From NCBI GenBank assembly GCA_900552495.1, contig URZY01000002.1, forward strand, positions 124,001-188,000: a stretch of DNA of 64,000 bases, given 5' to 3'. Numbering within the stretch: position 1 is the first letter of the stretch; every line of letters begins with the position of its first letter. Below, in pieces: positions 59,866-64,000 of the stretch. The DNA comes from an uncultured Mycoplasmatota bacterium. Lineage in GTDB: Bacteria; Bacillota_I; Bacilli_A; RF39; UBA660. The notes below the pieces were generated by a model, which saw only the letters and a program-made list of their open reading frames with translations, was not told the DNA's origin and made no database searches. Position numbers and translations under genes: made by a program.

Positions 59866-60429
59866 CTAACATTCTATATTATACTTACTAATAAAATTTC
59901 TAACTTGTTCTTCAATATCTAAAGTAGTATCGATAGTAAAATCAATTAAATCATCATCTACTTTTTCTACATTATCTTTCATCCATAAGTAATCATTATA
60001 ATTTGCAATAGAATAATTATCATTATTTAATATTCTTTTATTTAATCTTTCTCCTATAATCAATTCATCACAGACTAACCTAATAACATAATATTTAATA
60101 CCTAATTCATCATAATATTTCTTTTTTTCTTTCCAATTATGACTAAAGCAACTGTCCACTATACAACTTATATTATTTTCTATTAATCTTTCCAATCTAT
60201 ATTTTTGTAATATCGTTTTGCTATTTGTTTCATCACTGTAATCATTTAACCAGTTTCTAATTTCATCATTGTTAATAATTACAGAATTATCATATTTTTG
60301 AATCAATTTAGAAACAGTACTTTTTCACATACCTGTAAAAACATCATATAAAATGATATATGGTTTATTTTTAAATTTTCCTTTTATTGGAAAACTTTTT
60401 ATAAATGATTGTTTTAATTCTTCTTTCAT
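59866..60429 (-). pseudogene. P-loop kinase gene broken by TGA inside Walker A
   Basis: With AGAAAGGAATC upstream, the frame starts MKEELKQSFIKSFPIKGKF and runs to YIILYDVFTGM, then TGA at 60325-60327, then KSTVSKLIQKYDNSVIINND in the same frame. A Gly (GGA) at the stop position gives a P-loop ending GMGKST, so one base change disabled the gene. The rest (DEIRNWL, IVDSCFSHNWKEKKKYY, NDYLWMKDN) is typical of small nucleotide or metabolite kinases. The 146-residue frame from TTG at 60306 alone lacks the ATP site. TGA is a stop elsewhere in this window. Confidence 0.8.
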
Positions 60430-60575
60430 ATTTATTGATTCCTTTCTAACAATGCATAGACAGCTCAAAGTACACAACATATTGATTTATTTTCAGTTTT
60501 TTGACTATATTTTAACTAATAACCCATTGTTTATTAAATACTAGTGGCCAGTTGTTTTACCCTTATTTATAAGGC
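60430..60575. other. Intergenic stretch between the broken kinase and rlmD-like gene
   Basis: About 145 bases with no frame of note. It includes the ribosome binding site of the broken kinase gene. No terminator hairpin after the rlmD-like gene was seen. Confidence 0.4.
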
Positions 60576-61775
60576 TTATCTACGTTCCAGTAAAACGACA
60601 GTCTCGACGTGGTAACTTCTTGGAAACATATTATATGGCTTAACTTTAATTACTTCGTAATCACTCTGCAACTCCTTTAAATCTCTCCCTAAAGTCACTG
60701 GATCACATGATATATACATCAAATCTTTAGCTTTTATCTTTTTAATATATTCAATTGTTTTTGAATCAAGACCGGCCCTTGGTGGATCAACAATTACCAT
60801 ATCAAAAGCACCAAAACTATCTATAACATTTTCAACTTTATCACATATAAAAGAACAATTATCATTATTATTAAGCTTGGCATTATCCCGAGCATCTTTA
60901 ATACCACTAGCTGAAGAATCTACCCCTACAACCTTCTCAACTAAAGACGCAATATAAAGCCCAATTGTCCCTGTTCCGCAATATAAATCAAGCACTCGTT
61001 TAGGTTTATTGTTCTTAGTAACTTCCATTACTTCATTATAAAGTTTTTCTGTCAAAGTCTCATTAATCTGGAAGAACGACTCACTACTAACACAATATTT
61101 CTTTTCACCTATTGTACTAATAATATGATCTTCTCCCAATAAAATTTCACCATTTACCTCCAAAACATCAACTTTATTTTTTAGCATCTCATAATTATTA
61201 ATATCTCCCTTTAAAGACACCATAACCTCACTATTGTCATTGCTAACTCGAATAACCGCCTCATTAATCTTATCTACAATTGCTTGCTCTTGTAAAAGAA
61301 CTATAATTTCATTAACAATAGCCGGCGCAAGTAAACATTTCTCAACTCTAATAACTTTCTTCGTTCCTTTAGAATAAAAACCTAAATTTTTTCCATCCCC
61401 ATGCAACGTTACCTTATTACGATAATAAAAAACTTGATCCCCAACTATTTCTTCTACAATATTTTCCCTAATATTACCAAATTTTTTTAAGATTTCTTTA
61501 ACTTTATTACATTTAAAATTAAGTTCTGCTGCCACCGACATATGCGCTAAATTACAGCCACCACATACATCATTATATTCACACTCTACTTCTATTCTAT
61601 CATCCGACAATCTATAATAATCAATAACCTCGGCTAAAAAATACTTTCTAGTTCTCTTTGTAATCCTAATTTTTACAATTTCTCCAGGTAAAGCTTCGTC
61701 CACAAAAGTAATTACTCCATCAATATAAGTAATTCCTCTACCAAAGTTATCTAGTTTAATAATTTCCGTTTTCAT
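60576..61775 (-). CDS. rlmD: 23S rRNA (uracil-5)-methyltransferase, RlmD family
   Basis: SAM-dependent m5U methyltransferase of the RlmD/TrmA/RumA group. N-terminal TRAM domain (LDNFGRGITYIDGVITFVDEALPG in part), [4Fe-4S] cysteines in ECEYNDVCGGCNLAHM with a fourth in VEKCLLAP, SAM site VLDLYCGTGTIGLYIASL, DPPRAGLD and catalytic Cys in MYISCDPVTLGRDL. Length 399 is slightly short for the group (about 430-460). The exact target (U1939 or U747 type, or tRNA) is not decided by the sequence. GAGGTAGATAAT precedes the ATG. Confidence 0.9.
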   Translation of the reverse strand: MKTEIIKLDNFGRGITYIDGVITFVDEALPGEIVKIRITKRTRKYFLAEVIDYYRLSDDRIEVECEYNDVCGGCNLAHMSVAAELNFKCNKVKEILKKFGNIRENIVEEIVGDQVFYYRNKVTLHGDGKNLGFYSKGTKKVIRVEKCLLAPAIVNEIIVLLQEQAIVDKINEAVIRVSNDNSEVMVSLKGDINNYEMLKNKVDVLEVNGEILLGEDHIISTIGEKKYCVSSESFFQINETLTEKLYNEVMEVTKNNKPKRVLDLYCGTGTIGLYIASLVEKVVGVDSSASGIKDARDNAKLNNNDNCSFICDKVENVIDSFGAFDMVIVDPPRAGLDSKTIEYIKKIKAKDLMYISCDPVTLGRDLKELQSDYEVIKVKPYNMFPRSYHVETVVLLERR

Positions 61776-61852
61776 ATTATCTACCTCGCAATAATTATAA
61801 CAAAAAATTACATATAAATAAATTACTTTTCCATACTAATAATGGTGATCAT

Positions 61853-63250
61853 ATGTCTTTAGAAAACAAGCTCAAAAGAAATCTCGGTCCATCCAAAGAT
61901 TTCATATTTAAAAATCTTACGATTAGTAAACAGAAAGTTCTAATTGTTTTCAACGAAACTTTAATCGATTCAGCCAGAACTAATGACTTCATCTTAAGAA
62001 ATCTTCTTCAACTATCAAAAAAAGAACTTTCATCCCTTGAAAATCATCTTCCCGCAACAAATATTCAAATATTAACAGAAGAAGACATTCTTAATTACTT
62101 ATTTCAAGGATTCGTCATTATTATTACAAAGAGAAAAATTTATGCTGTCGAAATTAAAGCCTTACTTGATCGCGGTATTCAAACAATTGAAAGTGAATTA
62201 TCAATTACAGGTCCCAAAGATAGTTTTTCAGAAAATTATAATACTAACGTTGGCTTAATTAGAAAAAGGCTTAAAACTAAAGATCTCTACATTGAAGATA
62301 TGACAATTGGTACAATTACTAAAACTAAGGTTGGAATTGCTTACTTAAATAATATTGCTCGAAATGATATCGTTGTAGGAGTTAAAAATCATCTAAAAAA
62401 AATTGACATTGATGGAATTATTGATTCTAGTTATTTAAAAAGAGTTCTTGAAAAAAGAAAAAATCTTTTTCCCACTCTAACTGTAACTGAACGACCAGAT
62501 AAAGTATCTATGGCTCTTTTAGAGGGAAAAATTGCTATCATCACTGATATGTCACCCTACATAATTATATTACCTTCTTTTCTAATTGACTTCTTTCACA
62601 CCACCGACGATTACTATCAAAAATCCCTAAATGCTTCATTTATCAGAATAATTAGAGTTTTTGCTTTCTTAGTTGCTGTTTTTACTCCCGCTATTTATAT
62701 TTTCATCACTACAAGGAATTATAATCTTGTTCCTTTAGACCTTTTAATGACTTTAAAAGCCGGTCGAACATTTGTACCCTTCCCAGCTTACATTGAAGCG
62801 CTCTTTATGATTATTTGTTTTGAAATATTAAAAGAGTCCGACTTACGAATGTCCTCAACTACTGGTTCCGCCATCTCCATTCTAGGTGGTTTGATATTAG
62901 GCGACGCCGCTGTAAGTGCCGGTATTGTTTCCCCTATAATGATTATTGTAATAGCTATTTCTTCTATTGCTGGCTTAACATTCCAATCAATGGAATTAAG
63001 TAATGCCCTTAGGACTTATAAAATCTTTTTACTTCTACTTTCAACCCTTCTTGGTTTAAACGGGTTCCTTATTGGTACCACAATCTTAATCTATCATCTT
63101 TTAACCCTAAAGGTTTTCGGGATTCCCTACTTAAATCCATTAATCCCATATGAAAAAAATGAAATTAAAGACTCCATTATTAAATCCGACCGTTGTGAGG
63201 AATTCCGTAATTCCCAAATAACATCAAATACAAAGAGAGGTCATTATTAA
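61853..63250 (+). CDS. gerA: Spore germination protein, GerA/SpoVAF type
   Basis: A-subunit-type germinant receptor protein. The N-terminal hydrophilic domain (residues about 1-245) has DFIFKNLTISKQKVLIVF, ILTEEDILNYLFQG, IESELSITGPKDSFSENYNTNVGLIRKRLK (parts) and IGTITKTKVGIAYL; the C-terminal half has about five membrane segments including FPAYIEALFMIICFEILKESDLRM (partial) and GGLILGDAAVSAGIVSPIMI, the family signature. Length 465 is typical. Its TAA overlaps the ATG of the next gene (TAATG). No gerB lies between the A and C-type genes. Confidence 0.93.
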   Translation: MSLENKLKRNLGPSKDFIFKNLTISKQKVLIVFNETLIDSARTNDFILRNLLQLSKKELSSLENHLPATNIQILTEEDILNYLFQGFVIIITKRKIYAVEIKALLDRGIQTIESELSITGPKDSFSENYNTNVGLIRKRLKTKDLYIEDMTIGTITKTKVGIAYLNNIARNDIVVGVKNHLKKIDIDGIIDSSYLKRVLEKRKNLFPTLTVTERPDKVSMALLEGKIAIITDMSPYIIILPSFLIDFFHTTDDYYQKSLNASFIRIIRVFAFLVAVFTPAIYIFITTRNYNLVPLDLLMTLKAGRTFVPFPAYIEALFMIICFEILKESDLRMSSTTGSAISILGGLILGDAAVSAGIVSPIMIIVIAISSIAGLTFQSMELSNALRTYKIFLLLLSTLLGLNGFLIGTTILIYHLLTLKVFGIPYLNPLIPYEKNEIKDSIIKSDRCEEFRNSQITSNTKRGHY

Positions 63251-63651
63251 TGAAAAAAGTTTTACTATTACTATTAATTCTACTAGAATTATTTATAATA
63301 AAAATTCCTGAGTATGTCGAATTAAATAACCTTGCTATTATCGAAGAAATTGCAGTCGAAAAAAAGGATAATCACTACACTCTAATCTTAAAAGAAGTAA
63401 TCACTCTAAAAGGTGATCAAGGAATATCTTATGAATATGAATACCATCAAGCCACTTCTTCTTCAGTATCTAAAGCTCTAACTAAAATTAAAAGTAGCAC
63501 AAAAAAGAAACTTTATTTAACAAAAACAAAGTCCCTTTTAACAAATATTAACAAAACCGATGATATCATTAAAACATTAAAAATCAAACCTAAGACAATT
63601 ATTCATAGTCAGAAAAATATAATAAAAGAAATAAAAGACAAAACTACTTAA
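63250..63651 (+). CDS. Short Ger(x)C-like germination protein (N-terminal domain only)
   Basis: A 133-residue protein with a hydrophobic N-terminus (VLLLLLILLELFII) and a segment YVELNNLAIIEEIAVEKKDNHYTLILKEVI that matches the start of GerC-type proteins (REINDLAIVxxIGID-like), followed by helical KALTKIKSSTKKKLYLTKTKSLL. Typical GerC proteins have about 370 residues and an N-terminal lipobox Cys; neither the C-terminal domains nor a lipobox is present. Translational coupling to gerA supports a real gene. Truncation by decay or a true minimal form cannot be told apart here. Confidence 0.75.
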   Translation: MKKVLLLLLILLELFIIKIPEYVELNNLAIIEEIAVEKKDNHYTLILKEVITLKGDQGISYEYEYHQATSSSVSKALTKIKSSTKKKLYLTKTKSLLTNINKTDDIIKTLKIKPKTIIHSQKNIIKEIKDKTT

Positions 63652-64000
63652 TTTTTATTCCCAATAACAGCGACAAGCCTAAAGCTTGTTCATAACTAAC
63701 TGTCAGTCCCTTAAGTCCCTCAATAGGAACACGCAAGTCTTTAATATCACAACTACTAAAATCTAAACCTTTTAACTTAGTCTGAAAAAATTCTGTTCCA
63801 TGCATTGAACATTCATCAAAAAAAGTTTCTTTTATTTTTACATCATTAAAACTTGCCTCGTCAAGTTTTGTATTTTTAAAATGAACCTTTTTAAAATGAC
63901 AACCGGAAAAGTTACTATAATTCAAATTACAATTATCAAATGTAACCTCTTCAATAAATGACCCACTAAAATCTACTCCAACCAAGTTACAATCATTAAA
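63644..64000 (-). CDS. Pentapeptide-repeat protein, 5'-truncated by the window edge
   Basis: The frame is open to the right window end, so the N-terminus is missing; the apparent start at 63985 is an internal TTG. About 14 pentapeptide units of A(D/N)LXX type are readable (VDFSG, CNLNY, SNFSG, CHFKK, VHFKN, TKLDE, ASFND), forming a right-handed beta-helix. The tail VSYEQALGLSLLLGIKI resembles the C-terminal helix of Qnr/McbG-type proteins, which bind DNA gyrase; that link is tentative. Its last 8 bases overlap the gerC-like gene. Confidence 0.85.
   Translation of the reverse strand, partial: FNDCNLVGVDFSGSFIEEVTFDNCNLNYSNFSGCHFKKVHFKNTKLDEASFNDVKIKETFFDECSMHGTEFFQTKLKGLDFSSCDIKDLRVPIEGLKGLTVSYEQALGLSLLLGIKIK

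Noticed and set aside
60325..60327. TGA decoded as Gly or Trp (alternative genetic code)
   Set aside because: The other genes end normally at TGA or contain none in frame, and Trp is encoded by TGG throughout; one case is better explained by mutation.
1..64000. CRISPR array, insertion sequence, prophage or rRNA operon
   Set aside because: No spaced repeats, transposase, phage structural genes or rRNA-like sequence were seen in the window; the only recombinase is XerD-like.

Overview
The window is a strongly AT-rich piece of a Gram-positive, endospore-forming bacterial chromosome. The support is spoIVB, the spoIIGA-sigE pair, a SpoIIM-like protein, a gerA/gerC-like germination locus, a class B sortase, MurC, Alr, a tRNA-Ala T-box and strong AGGAGGTGAT-type ribosome binding sites. 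TAA, TAG and TGA all act as stops. The gene set fits a reduced, uncultured lineage of Bacilli/Erysipelotrichia type within Bacillota; this is an inference, because no 16S gene is present.

Layout. From 0 to 21.4 kb most genes read rightward: xseA(partial)-xseB; spoIVB; a DUF421 protein; spoIIGA-sigE-tdk; a four-repeat helicase-associated-domain protein; an AI-2E-family permease; a T-box(Ala) operon of two P-loop kinases-alaS-holA; a DUF3137 gene broken by an amber codon, with lemA; then xerD-deoB. From 22.3 kb onward nearly all genes read leftward. Between the two arms is a gap of about 650 bp that is almost pure A+T. It contains a 28-bp match (24 of 28) to the Bacillus subtilis dif site. Gene orientation, the site and the nearby xerD gene together suggest that this is the replication terminus.

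The right arm holds zinc-ribbon/DUF4190 membrane genes with an XRE regulator, mnmA, a spoIIM-like gene, and a heterodimeric ABC exporter with its TetR repressor and an operator lying inside the promoter. Next come a Y-family polymerase with its small partner, tRNA-Glu(CUC), galE, and a four-gene locus of two secreted proteins, a multi-spanning SipW-like signal peptidase and a DUF5305-like protein. These are followed by murC, a DHH phosphatase, queH, a ZIP transporter, an acyl-CoA ligase, a MacB-type ABC protein and folD. An extremely AT-rich ABC-2 export block with a secreted protein (54.1-57.6 kb) is flanked by 26-bp direct repeats, one of which covers the 3' end of alr. The window ends with alr, a lipoprotein, a broken P-loop kinase, an RlmD-type methyltransferase, a minimal gerA-gerC locus and a partial pentapeptide-repeat gene.

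Points of most interest are the dif/terminus region, the SipW-like secretion locus, the repeat-flanked ABC block with a poly-A frameshift, the T-box control of two nucleotide-kinase-like genes together with alaS and holA, two nonsense-interrupted genes, and several small membrane-protein genes with strong ribosome binding sites. Domain calls were made by reading the sequences; no database search was run.
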